Source: an uncultured Bacilli bacterium
GTDB taxonomy: Bacteria; Bacillota_I; Bacilli_A; RF39; UBA660
DNA length: 64,000 bases
NCBI GenBank assembly: GCA_934168245.1
Contig: CAKPMY010000003.1
Span: forward strand, 84,883-148,882
Direction: 5' to 3'
Position numbers and translations under genes: made by a program. How positions within the stretch are numbered: position 1 is the stretch's first letter; every line of letters begins with the position of its first letter. Of this stretch, positions 18,067-26,088 are shown one piece after another. The notes beneath the pieces were generated by a model. That model was not told the origin of the DNA. It was given only the letters and a program-made list of their open reading frames with translations, and did no database searches.

Positions 18067-19121
18067 ATATATTTGTTTAATGTAACTTTAGGAAAATAAT
18101 ATTTTAAAATATTAGCATAATCACAGCCATTTCTAGCAATTTCATTAGCCCCAAATATACTAAGTCCTAAAAACTCTCCATATCCACGACAAATAAATCT
18201 AATATAGTCTTTATTAACTATTATATTGATTGCTCTAGATTTTAACCCAAGTAATTTAACTATATCTTTCCCTATATAAATACTTCCATCTATCTTTAAT
18301 TTATTAACAAGTCCATTATTATCTACATCAATCGCTACAATTTCACTTTCTTCACTAATATTACCCTTTAGTATTTTACTAAGATTTATATAAGAAAAAT
18401 CTTTTATATTAACATAATTAGGTGAAGCCATATCCCAACTACTAGAAACAGTACTCAAGTATGGATATTTAGCCTCTTCTAATGTCTTTCCATAATTAGA
18501 ATAATGGATAAAAGGTAAGATATAGTATTGATTATATGTCAAAAATAAACAATCAGTCTCTTCAACAACATCTTTTAATAATTTCTCAGTCTCATCATAA
18601 TTACTAAACCAAGAAAGTTTATAATAGGATAATGGTCTATAATTAACAAACTCATTAAAAGCCATTATATATCTTTTCTCACTCATCTCTTTAAATGCAT
18701 AAGTTCTATATAAAATAGCCAGTGCTTTTAAAGTCTCTCTCTCTAATCCATTATAATAAGTACTAGCTAAACATCCCATCAAATATTCCTTCAAGGTAAC
18801 TTCTATTGTTGCCATATTCTCTAATTTTATACTAACCATATAATAGTCATTAGCATAATATAAATCTTCTTTTAATACTTCAACTTCACTACTTTTCTTA
18901 CTAATATCCAAACTTTTAACAACAATTCCATCTATAACTAAATAAACTTTACTCCCATCATAATCAATTCCATTATTTAATACAAAGTTCTTAGTCCTTC
19001 TCGTTAACTCTTTATCTGAAGAATTAAACCCAATTTCCTTAGAAAATTCATAATTCATTGTCAAATACAAGTATAATACATCCTCAGTACCATTATTTCT
19101 AATTTCATATTTATAAAACAT
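18051..19121 (-). CDS. SpoIID/LytB-domain protein, probably catalytically altered
   Basis: The ATG at 19121 is chosen because AGGTGAT lies 5 nt upstream; the GTG at 19130 is part of that site. The C-terminal 240 residues follow SpoIID/LytB: VTLKEYLMGCLAS, LKALAILYRTYAF, HYSNYGKT (for the usual HSTSGG), YLSTVSSSWD and RGYGEFLGLSIFGANEIA (for HGxGxSQxGA). SpoIID is a lytic transglycosylase acting on denuded glycan. The usual catalytic Glu (SEMP-like motif) is replaced by Thr in LASTYYNG, so the protein may bind glycan without cutting. No signal peptide is seen. A substituted paralogue of SpoIID is the best reading. Confidence 0.75.
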   Translation of the reverse strand: MFYKYEIRNNGTEDVLYLYLTMNYEFSKEIGFNSSDKELTRRTKNFVLNNGIDYDGSKVYLVIDGIVVKSLDISKKSSEVEVLKEDLYYANDYYMVSIKLENMATIEVTLKEYLMGCLASTYYNGLERETLKALAILYRTYAFKEMSEKRYIMAFNEFVNYRPLSYYKLSWFSNYDETEKLLKDVVEETDCLFLTYNQYYILPFIHYSNYGKTLEEAKYPYLSTVSSSWDMASPNYVNIKDFSYINLSKILKGNISEESEIVAIDVDNNGLVNKLKIDGSIYIGKDIVKLLGLKSRAINIIVNKDYIRFICRGYGEFLGLSIFGANEIARNGCDYANILKYYFPKVTLNKYIKELS

Positions 19122-19166
19122 ATATATCACCTAAAATTAGTATGTAATTAATATGCCTAAATATAC

Positions 19167-19206
19167 AAAAAAGAACTTAAAATTCAAAATATTTAAGTTC
19201 TTTTTT
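19167..19206 (-). terminator. Terminator of the phospholipase-C-like gene
   Basis: AAAAAAGAACTTAAA pairs with TTTAAGTTCTTTTTT; the hairpin includes the stop codon at 19177. Confidence 0.8.
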
Positions 19207-20148
19207 CTTATCACAATCAAGCCCCGTAATATAACTCATATTAGTAAATACTTTATCTAATTCTATATCTTTTCCATCTAAGTAATCAAAACTAGCACAT
19301 ATAATTACTTTTGTCATCTTCAGTGCTTTTAAATATAAATCTAAAAAACTCTCAGTACTAGTCATATCATAAGTAGTAGGATTTCTCCATAGTTTATGTT
19401 CTTCATTCAAGTAATTATGTCTATCTTCTAGCGGATAATAATAACTAATAGCCTCAAATCTAAATGTCTTTCTACTTGTAAATGTATCAATCAACTTATA
19501 AAAGAATTTCTTAACACCTACTGGATCATACCTAAATATTCTAAGATCTTTTTTCATTTGTTTTAACGACTTATAATATATTCTATCCATATTTTTTATA
19601 TTAAATGTCTCTTCAAATGTTTTATTTAGAGTATCGTTAAGTTTCCTAGAAAAATGTCTTGTATCAAAACAAAATCTATTTATTTTAAACCTATATGGAT
19701 TAATATCTTCTCTTCTTTTTATCATGTCGTTATCTAAATATGTTTCCATAAATGTATGTACGTTATTATATTTATATGTATTTTTTTTATTTTTATCAAA
19801 ATATCCCGTCTTATAATATATATAAGGATGTACAGTTGCATCCAACACGTAATGGCAAATTGCTCCTCCTAAAAACGAACATACATCACTGTCATTTTCA
19901 TAATTATTATCTTTTATATTGTTTATCAACTTAATGAAAAACTCCTGTGTCTTATTCTCATGAAAATACTTTTGAAATTTTCTTATTTTCCGTCCTGGCA
20001 AAATACTAAAAAGATTATAAAACATCAATGAATCTGTACCCTGCCCAAACATTTTTAATCTCTGAATATCTATTTTTTTCTTTATAGTACTAGGCAAAAT
20101 ATCATAAACATCCTGTGCAAAATACCCATGAACAACTGTTGCTGGCAT
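19177..20148 (-). CDS. Zinc-dependent phospholipase C-like protein
   Basis: 323 residues, starting after GGAGGG. The N-terminus MPATVVHGYFAQDVYD and the internal AICHYVLDATVHPYIYY, HTFMETYLDND and similar His/Asp motifs match the all-helical zinc-dependent phospholipase C/S1-P1 fold (three-zinc site). No signal peptide is visible, unlike secreted PLCs, so it may be a cytosolic member of unknown substrate. Such proteins are common in uncultured Firmicutes. The fold is well supported, the activity inferred. Confidence 0.8.
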   Translation of the reverse strand: MPATVVHGYFAQDVYDILPSTIKKKIDIQRLKMFGQGTDSLMFYNLFSILPGRKIRKFQKYFHENKTQEFFIKLINNIKDNNYENDSDVCSFLGGAICHYVLDATVHPYIYYKTGYFDKNKKNTYKYNNVHTFMETYLDNDMIKRREDINPYRFKINRFCFDTRHFSRKLNDTLNKTFEETFNIKNMDRIYYKSLKQMKKDLRIFRYDPVGVKKFFYKLIDTFTSRKTFRFEAISYYYPLEDRHNYLNEEHKLWRNPTTYDMTSTESFLDLYLKALKMTKVIICASFDYLDGKDIELDKVFTNMSYITGLDCDKKKELKYFEF

Positions 20149-20265
20149 AACTGAACCCTCCTAAACATATAAAATATTGTATAACTTCCCTGATAAAACT
20201 CGAAAATATTATATCATAATTTTGAAAAATTTTCATATTTTTACCATACTTTCTAAAGAATGTTA

Positions 20266-20274
20266 TGATATAAT
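20266..20274 (+). promoter_or_regulatory. Extended -10 promoter of the Abi/HtrA pair
   Basis: TGATATAAT is followed at 20281-20286 by the ribosome site AGGTGAG and the ATG at 20292. Confidence 0.55.
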
Positions 20275-20291
20275 TTATACTAGGTGAGATT

Positions 20292-21245
20292 ATGTTAGAG
20301 AAACAGTTTAAAACATTAGATGAACAAATAGAAATTTTTAAGCATAAAGGACTAATCATCAAAGATGAAAAATATGCTAAAGAGGTCTTATTACGCGAAA
20401 ACTATTTCTTTTTAAATGGTTATCGTCATTTATTCTACAAATCTGAAACGGAAAAAGTCTTTATTCCGGGTACAACTTTTGAAGAGCTATATAGTATGTT
20501 TTTATTTGATCGGTCTTTTAGAAATGTCTTATTCAAATATCTTTTAGTAATCGAAAACAACTTAAAGTCTATAACATCTTATCAGTTATCTAAAAAATAT
20601 GGTTACAAAGAAAAAGATTATTTAAAGGTCAAGAATTTTACCCAGATTCCTGAACGACAAAGACAAGTAAACGATCTTATCAAAAAAATGAAACGTCAAA
20701 TAAGAATAAATGGTTCTCAGCATTCCGCAACTTCCCATTATGTATCTCATTATGGCTATATTCCTTTATGGATATTAGTAAAAGTATTATCATTTGGAGT
20801 AATTAGTGAAATGGTCTCAATCTTAAAACCAGAAGATCAACGCGATATAAGTAATATCTATGGTATTAATACTGATGACTTTATTGGTTATCTACCAATC
20901 CTCGCTAATTATCGAAATCTTTGTGCACACGAAGATATTCTATATGAAAACAGAACTCAAAAAGAAATATCTGATACTATTTTCCACAAGGTACTAAATA
21001 TTCCAAGAAATGAAGAAGGATACATCTATGGTAAAAATGACTTATTTGCCTTGATAATTATTATGAAGCAAATGTTATTAAAGGAGGATTTTAAAAATAT
21101 GACTCTTGAACTGGAAAACATAGTTCAAACTCTTAATTATAATCTAACCAGTATTAAAATAGATAAAGTATTAAATCAGATGGGCTTCCCACTAAATTGG
21201 GAGGATCTATCTAAAATAGAAAGGCCAATAAATGATGAAGAATAA
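20292..21245 (+). CDS. Abi_2 (AbiD/AbiF-like) HEPN family protein
   Basis: 317 residues. The Abi_2 signature is clear: an N-terminal LDEQIEIFKHKGLII, then ENYFFLNGYRHLFY, LFDRSFRNVLFKYLLVIENNLKS, and near residue 220 ANYRNLCAHEDILY. RNLCAH is the R-x4-H motif of HEPN ribonucleases. Known relatives are abortive-infection proteins or toxins that cut RNA during phage attack. The ORF overlaps the next gene (HtrA protease) by 14 nt, so they are probably co-translated. Whether it defends against phage here or serves another role is not shown by the sequence. Confidence 0.85.
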   Translation: MLEKQFKTLDEQIEIFKHKGLIIKDEKYAKEVLLRENYFFLNGYRHLFYKSETEKVFIPGTTFEELYSMFLFDRSFRNVLFKYLLVIENNLKSITSYQLSKKYGYKEKDYLKVKNFTQIPERQRQVNDLIKKMKRQIRINGSQHSATSHYVSHYGYIPLWILVKVLSFGVISEMVSILKPEDQRDISNIYGINTDDFIGYLPILANYRNLCAHEDILYENRTQKEISDTIFHKVLNIPRNEEGYIYGKNDLFALIIIMKQMLLKEDFKNMTLELENIVQTLNYNLTSIKIDKVLNQMGFPLNWEDLSKIERPINDEE

Positions 21246-22341
21246 AGAAAATATTAAATTAGTACCTTTAATTATCTTTTCTTTTGTAATTGGAGGAGTT
21301 GTTACTTTATCAATATTAAAATGGACCCCAATCCTAGATCAAATAATCGGTAGTAGAAATACCGTTATAACTAAAAATGGTACTCAAGTATATGAAAAAG
21401 GTTCCCTTGCTGCTTCTGTGGAAAAAATATATGATGCCGTTGTAGTAGTTCAAGGTTATTCTAATAATCAGTTATCATCAACTGGAACAGGTTTTGTCTA
21501 TAAAACTGATGATAAATATGGTTATATTCTAACTAATCAACATGTTATTAGTACTCTAAATAAAATTACAGTTTTATTTACTAATGATAAAGAAGTAGAA
21601 ACAACAGTCCTAGGTAGTGATGAATATCTAGATTTAGCCGTTCTACGAGTACCTAAGGAAGAAGTTCTAATGGTTGCTACTATCGGTAGTAGTGAAAAAG
21701 TAAGCCTAGGAGACTCAGTCTTTACAGTTGGTTCTCCATTAGGTGCTGACTATCGTGGTAGTGTCACGTCAGGTGTTTTATCTGGTAAAGACAGAATGGT
21801 ATCAGTTACAGTTTCTAATACTAGAAGTAGTGACTGGGTAATGCGAGTATTACAAATAGATGCTTCTATCAATCCTGGTAACTCAGGAGGCCCATTATTA
21901 AATGTAAATGGTGAAGTAATAGGTATTTGTTCCATGAAATTAGTTGATGATGAAATAGAAGGTATGGGATTTGCTATTCCAATAGAGTATGCTATGAATC
22001 ATGCTGACTCCCTAGAAAAAGGCGAAGCCATTAAATGGCCAGTTCTAGGTATCAGAATGGTAAATCTTACTGATACTGCTACTTTAAGACAATACGGAAT
22101 ATCAATAAGTAGCGATGTAACGTCAGGAACAGTAGTAATAGAAGCCGTAAAAGATTCTGCTGCTGAAAAAGCCGGTATCGAAAAAGGCGATATAATTACT
22201 AAAGTAGATGGTAATAAAGTAAAAGATTATGCTTATCTAAGATATGAACTATATCAACACCAAGCCGGTGATACTATAGAAATAACTTATTTAAGAAATG
22301 GTAAAGAACATACCACTAAAGTAACATTAGGAAGTAATTAA
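21232..22341 (+). CDS. htrA: HtrA/DegP-like serine protease with PDZ domain
   Basis: 369 residues; either ATG at 21232 or 21235 may start it. One N-terminal membrane anchor (about 9-30). The trypsin-like domain has the triad His in LTNQHVIS, Asp in YLDLAVLRV and Ser in NPGNSGGPLLN. The C-terminal PDZ domain begins near VVIEAVKDSAAEKAG and contains GIEKGDIITKVDG. It is an extracytoplasmic quality-control protease. It overlaps the Abi_2 gene, an unusual partner for HtrA. Confidence 0.92.
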   Translation: MMKNKENIKLVPLIIFSFVIGGVVTLSILKWTPILDQIIGSRNTVITKNGTQVYEKGSLAASVEKIYDAVVVVQGYSNNQLSSTGTGFVYKTDDKYGYILTNQHVISTLNKITVLFTNDKEVETTVLGSDEYLDLAVLRVPKEEVLMVATIGSSEKVSLGDSVFTVGSPLGADYRGSVTSGVLSGKDRMVSVTVSNTRSSDWVMRVLQIDASINPGNSGGPLLNVNGEVIGICSMKLVDDEIEGMGFAIPIEYAMNHADSLEKGEAIKWPVLGIRMVNLTDTATLRQYGISISSDVTSGTVVIEAVKDSAAEKAGIEKGDIITKVDGNKVKDYAYLRYELYQHQAGDTIEITYLRNGKEHTTKVTLGSN

Positions 22342-22360
22342 AGGTAAAAGACAAAGTAAA

Positions 22361-22387
22361 AGAGCAGGAGAACCTGTTCTTTTTTTT
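22361..22387 (+). terminator. Rho-independent terminator
   Basis: AGAGCAGG, loop AGAA, CCTGTTCT, then a run of eight T's after htrA. Confidence 0.9.
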
Positions 22388-22399
22388 GTATATAAGGAA

Positions 22400-22725
22400 A
22401 GTACGTTTAGGTTTTCATTAAACCAAAAAAGGACCCGATAGAATTGAATCCACATCAAAAAGATTAAAACTAAAAACTCTAATTTTTTATTTATAAGGAT
22501 TTATAGTTAATTTATACTCCCTGTACGCAGAATTTATCTATACTTGTAAGTATAAGTACCAGTTTTAGCCAAATGTAAATCTATGGTTATAAGCGCCATT
22601 TGCAGAAGTATAACCCGTATTGTTCCAATAGTATTCAATTTACATATAAACTAGCGTCATTTGAATCAGTAACTGTTTTAGAAAAGTATACAAATTAGTC
22701 AATTCATAACTATAAACAGGCAACA
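22400..22725 (-). pseudogene. Gene desert with a possible decayed surface-protein fragment
   Basis: No intact frame. Read on the minus strand, two adjacent frames give YYWNNTGYTSANGAYNHRF followed, after a shift, by AKTGTYTYKYR, the style of a beta-sandwich surface domain. It lies just downstream of the surface protein 22783-24342 and may be a lost C-terminal part or a neighbour. Weak evidence. Confidence 0.25.
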
Positions 22726-22783
22726 AAAAAGTCTACTCATGACGTTAACTTTAATAGTAACCATCAATCTGTAGACTCTTTAT
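22725..22783 (-). terminator. Two-tier hairpin terminator
   Basis: The outer stem is AGTCTAC (22730-22736) with GTAGACT (22771-22777), flanked on the minus strand by a T run. An inner GTTA/TAAC stem lies within the 34-nt loop. It is one of several such elements between convergent genes. Confidence 0.65.
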
Positions 22784-24342
22784 TATTGTTCATTTACTTT
22801 TTTTCTTTTAACGGTAACAGATATAATCATAATACCAAATAGTCCAACAATAGCACCAAATATGTAAGGTGCAGCCGAACTAAATCTACCAGTATCTGGA
22901 ACTTCTACATCATTTTTCATAACTACTGGAAGAATAGTAGAATTATCAACTGTAAAATCAATACATGTTGTATTAAGAACATATCCTGTAGGAGCAAGCG
23001 TTTCACACAATGTATAACTACCATCCTCTAAAGCAATATAATGTGGAGTATTAGTAGATACCCATTCCCATTTCTTAGTTGTATCATCTTTATTAGTAAT
23101 AACTAACGTAGCCCCAGGTAACTCTTCTTTTGTAGTAGCATCAATCTTACTAATCTTAACAAAGTTACCTAAAGATAAATTAACTAAAACTCTATTAACA
23201 GGAGTAAATCCTAAAGTAACATTAGAAAATACTTGTTTCTTATTAACGTTAACAATAGCCTCTCCAGCTGTCTTAGTAACATAATATTCATATCCTTTAC
23301 CAGCAAGGAAAGTACCGTAAACATTAATTTTTACTGTAGTCAAATCCATTGTACTAACATCATCTTTTAATGGAACAACTACTTTAAATGCTCCAGTCAT
23401 AGCATTAGTATTTGTAATTCTCGAATTATTTTGATCAACTAAGTAAACTCCATAATTATTAGGATCTTCTATTTCTACTGTGTAATATAAGTAATTATTT
23501 TTATTTGTATTAGGTAGAGGAGTAATAGCCTCTGTTGTAAATAAATTACCAGCAGAATTAATTGTATAAGCAAGTTTATCATTAGCCAAAGGTGCCATAG
23601 TAGAAGTCTCTACTGTTGTAGCACTATTAGCATTATTAACTAATTCTAAAATATAATTTAGATAGTTATAACCAGTTTTATTAGCCGCTGCACTAATAAT
23701 ATTTCTAACATCAGTAGCACTAATTACGGTAGTAGTATCTTGAATATAGAAACTACAAGCATTTAAGTTCTTAGTATTAGTATCCATACAATAAGTATTA
23801 GTAAATTTAGCACTATTCTCATAAATGTATAACCATAAAGCAACTTGTGTAATATATTGTTTTACATCATTATCAGAAACTGCTCCATACTTATTTGCTG
23901 TAAATACTGTATTTGTAGTATTCGTAGCACTATATCCATGATTAATGATATATAGAATACCTAAATCACTAATTTCACTTGGATTAGTATCATGCAATTC
24001 AACTACTTCATCAGTCTCAGGAACTTTCATATTTTTCATAAGCTCATATAGCGGAGTATCAGTATTATTAATCTTATAATCGGTTGCGGTATTAAAATTA
24101 TGTAAGTAACTAGCATAAGCAGTATCACTTGCTAAAGCCTTAGAAATATAATTACTATAATTAGTAGAACCAACTGCAAAATTAGAATTAAAATCACCAG
24201 TCGGAAGTCCAGTCTCATCAAGACCTACTGGAACTGCATAACTTCTACCAAATAAACTAAAAGCTGTATACAAGATAGCAAAAGTAGAAATCATTACTAT
24301 AAATAAATATCCTTGTACTTTAAGTACATTTTTAAAATTCAC
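22783..24342 (-). CDS. TQxA-type and CnaB-domain cell-surface protein with PDTG sorting-like end
   Basis: 519 residues with a GTG start 9 nt after AGGTGAT. An N-terminal signal (residues 10-30) leads to a domain with ITQVALWLYIYE, the TQxAxW motif of thioester adhesion domains. No Cys precedes it in the place expected for the thioester; the first Cys is in TYCMD. The C-terminal third has a CnaB/prealbumin-like domain (KISKIDATTKEELPGATLVI ... CETLAPTGYVL), then PDTG, a hydrophobic helix and a KRKK tail, as in sortase substrates. It is likely a wall-anchored adhesin. A sortase is not in the window. Confidence 0.8.
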   Translation of the reverse strand: MNFKNVLKVQGYLFIVMISTFAILYTAFSLFGRSYAVPVGLDETGLPTGDFNSNFAVGSTNYSNYISKALASDTAYASYLHNFNTATDYKINNTDTPLYELMKNMKVPETDEVVELHDTNPSEISDLGILYIINHGYSATNTTNTVFTANKYGAVSDNDVKQYITQVALWLYIYENSAKFTNTYCMDTNTKNLNACSFYIQDTTTVISATDVRNIISAAANKTGYNYLNYILELVNNANSATTVETSTMAPLANDKLAYTINSAGNLFTTEAITPLPNTNKNNYLYYTVEIEDPNNYGVYLVDQNNSRITNTNAMTGAFKVVVPLKDDVSTMDLTTVKINVYGTFLAGKGYEYYVTKTAGEAIVNVNKKQVFSNVTLGFTPVNRVLVNLSLGNFVKISKIDATTKEELPGATLVITNKDDTTKKWEWVSTNTPHYIALEDGSYTLCETLAPTGYVLNTTCIDFTVDNSTILPVVMKNDVEVPDTGRFSSAAPYIFGAIVGLFGIMIISVTVKRKKVNEQ

Positions 24343-24578
24343 TTATTATATCACCTCTATATTATGAAATAATTATAACACTTCTTTATAAAAAAATATA
24401 TAAAATATTTTCACTTCTTAATGAAATTGAATTTTATATTAGAAAGCAAGAGTTAAATTAAAAGTAAAGCATATATCGATTTTGTACTTTTAAATTTAAC
24501 ATATATTAGAAAATAAGAAATGAAAAGTAGCAAGAAACGAAAAAAGTCTACCGAAACCTTTAAGTCTTACATTATCCA

Positions 24579-24587
24579 TGTTATAAT
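24579..24587 (+). promoter_or_regulatory. Extended -10 promoter of prs
   Basis: TGTTATAAT is preceded by ATTATCCA. The same block precedes the promoters at 26058 and 52131. The transcript would start near 24594, leaving a 140-nt leader before prs. Confidence 0.55.
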
Positions 24588-24593
24588 AATATT

Positions 24594-24733
24594 GAGGGAT
24601 GAGAATGAGTTTTTCTATAACTAAAAATTTATTTATAAGTATCTGTCGTAGGAATAACTGCAACCTAATCTCATCTACTACTATGTAAAAAGGGAATATA
24701 ACATTCTCTTTTTCTTGTTTTATAGGAGGAAAA
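24594..24733 (+). promoter_or_regulatory. Candidate attenuator/riboswitch leader of prs
   Basis: A terminator-like hairpin, AAAAAGGGAAT (24687-24697) with ATTCTCTTTTT (24703-24713), sits 20 nt before the prs start. The 5' segment GATGAGAATG (24598-24607) can pair either with TCTCATC (24669-24675) or with CATTCTC (24702-24708), the 3' arm of the terminator. These two pairings exclude each other, as in attenuators. The loop sequence matches no riboswitch class I know. Confidence 0.45.
24599..24688 (+). CDS. Possible 27-29-codon leader peptide of prs
   Basis: ATG at 24599 or, better spaced behind GAGGG, at 24605. The frame runs to TAA at 24686-24688, ending directly against the hairpin at 24687-24713. 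The peptide is Ser/Ile/Asn-rich with two Cys and two Arg codons (CRRNNC). Its position is what makes it interesting; the frame could be open by chance. Confidence 0.3.
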   Translation: MRMSFSITKNLFISICRRNNCNLISSTTM

Positions 24734-25852
24734 ATGGAAATAAAAACTAATAATTTACGCTTACTTGTAATGGACAATTTTGAGGAATTCGGAAGAAAAG
24801 TAGATGGTCACTTAAAACTAATGCGTGGGATTGCTGATCCAACTGCTACTTTTATTGTTCCTACAAGGTTAACTAGATTTGCATCAGGCGAAGGAAAAGG
24901 TGAAATACTAGAAAGCATTCGTGGTAAGGAAACTTATATTTTAACTGATGTTATGAATCATAGTTGTACTTATGAAATGCATGGCTACTTGAACCATAAA
25001 AGTCCTGATGATCATTATCAAGATTTAAAAAGAGTCATTTCTGCTATGGATGGCGCCGAAGAAAAATTAACTGTAATTATGCCATTTATATATGAAGGGA
25101 GACAGCATAAAAGAAAGGGTAGGGAATCTAAAGATTGTTCATTAATGCTTCAAGAATTAGAGTCTCTTGGAGTAACGTCTTTTATAACTTTTGATGCTCA
25201 CGATCCAAGTATTAGAAACTCTCTTCACCGCTGCTCCTTCGACTCAATCTATCCCACTTATAATATATTGAAAGAGTTTATTGAAAATGAACCTATAGAA
25301 CTTAATAATTTCTTAGTAGCAAGTCCTGATATGGGAGCCATTGAACGTGCCAAATGTTATGCTGAATTACTTAATACCCCATTTGGTTTTTGCTATAAAA
25401 GAAGAGATATGACTAAGGTTGTAAATGGAAAAAATCCAATAATTGCTCATGAATATTTAGGAACTTCTGTTGAAGGTAAAAATGTTATCGTCGTAGATGA
25501 CATGATAGCATCAGGTCAATCAATGTTAGAAGTCGCTGAACAATTAAAAGAAAAAGGTGCTGCCAATATCTATCTAATCGCTTCATTTGCCTTATTTAGT
25601 GACGGTCAAAAAAGTATTGATGCCTTTAACGAGGCTTATCAAAAAGGAGTTTTTAAAAGATGCTATACAAGTAACTTATGCTATATCCCAGAAGAAGCTA
25701 GAAGTCAAGAATGGTTAAAGACCGGGGATAATTCTAAATATGTAGCCAAACTAATTGACACCCTAAATAAACATGAATCAATAAGTCCCTTACTAGATAG
25801 TAAAAGTAAAATATTATCAAAAGTCCAAGATTTAAGAAATACTAGAAAGTAA
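24734..25852 (+). CDS. prs: Ribose-phosphate pyrophosphokinase (PRPP synthetase family)
   Basis: 372 residues, starting after TAGGAGG. The N-terminal half has FASGEGKGEILESIRGKETYIL and the region around PFIYEGRQHKRKGRES, matching the PRPP synthetase ATP/ribose-5-P sites. The C-terminal half has NVIVVDDMIASGQSM, the PRPP-binding loop. It makes PRPP from ribose-5-phosphate and ATP for nucleotide, His and Trp synthesis. It is about 50 residues longer than the usual 315-320, with an extended C-terminus after the PRPP loop. Expression may be controlled by the leader described above. Confidence 0.9.
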   Translation: MEIKTNNLRLLVMDNFEEFGRKVDGHLKLMRGIADPTATFIVPTRLTRFASGEGKGEILESIRGKETYILTDVMNHSCTYEMHGYLNHKSPDDHYQDLKRVISAMDGAEEKLTVIMPFIYEGRQHKRKGRESKDCSLMLQELESLGVTSFITFDAHDPSIRNSLHRCSFDSIYPTYNILKEFIENEPIELNNFLVASPDMGAIERAKCYAELLNTPFGFCYKRRDMTKVVNGKNPIIAHEYLGTSVEGKNVIVVDDMIASGQSMLEVAEQLKEKGAANIYLIASFALFSDGQKSIDAFNEAYQKGVFKRCYTSNLCYIPEEARSQEWLKTGDNSKYVAKLIDTLNKHESISPLLDSKSKILSKVQDLRNTRK

Positions 25853-26057
25853 TTGCCAGGAGTTATTGAAAAAAAACAGAATATAAATTCATTGCAAAGA
25901 ATCAGAGAAAATCTAAATTTAGTAACACACTTATTTTTTCGAATACACATCTTTTAAAAGGTAAAGATTCAAAAAATAATCTGTCTCTTTTGAACTGTAA
26001 AAAACGATTTTTGAATATGTAAAATAGTTTTAAAATATTTATGTTAAAAATTATCCA

Positions 26058-26066
26058 TGATATAAT
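26058..26066 (+). promoter_or_regulatory. Extended -10 promoter
   Basis: TGATATAAT preceded by ATTATCCA, 23 bp before the start at 26089 and just upstream of the TAGGAGGAAT ribosome site. Confidence 0.55.
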
Positions 26067-26088
26067 TAAATAGTAGGAGGAATGATAT

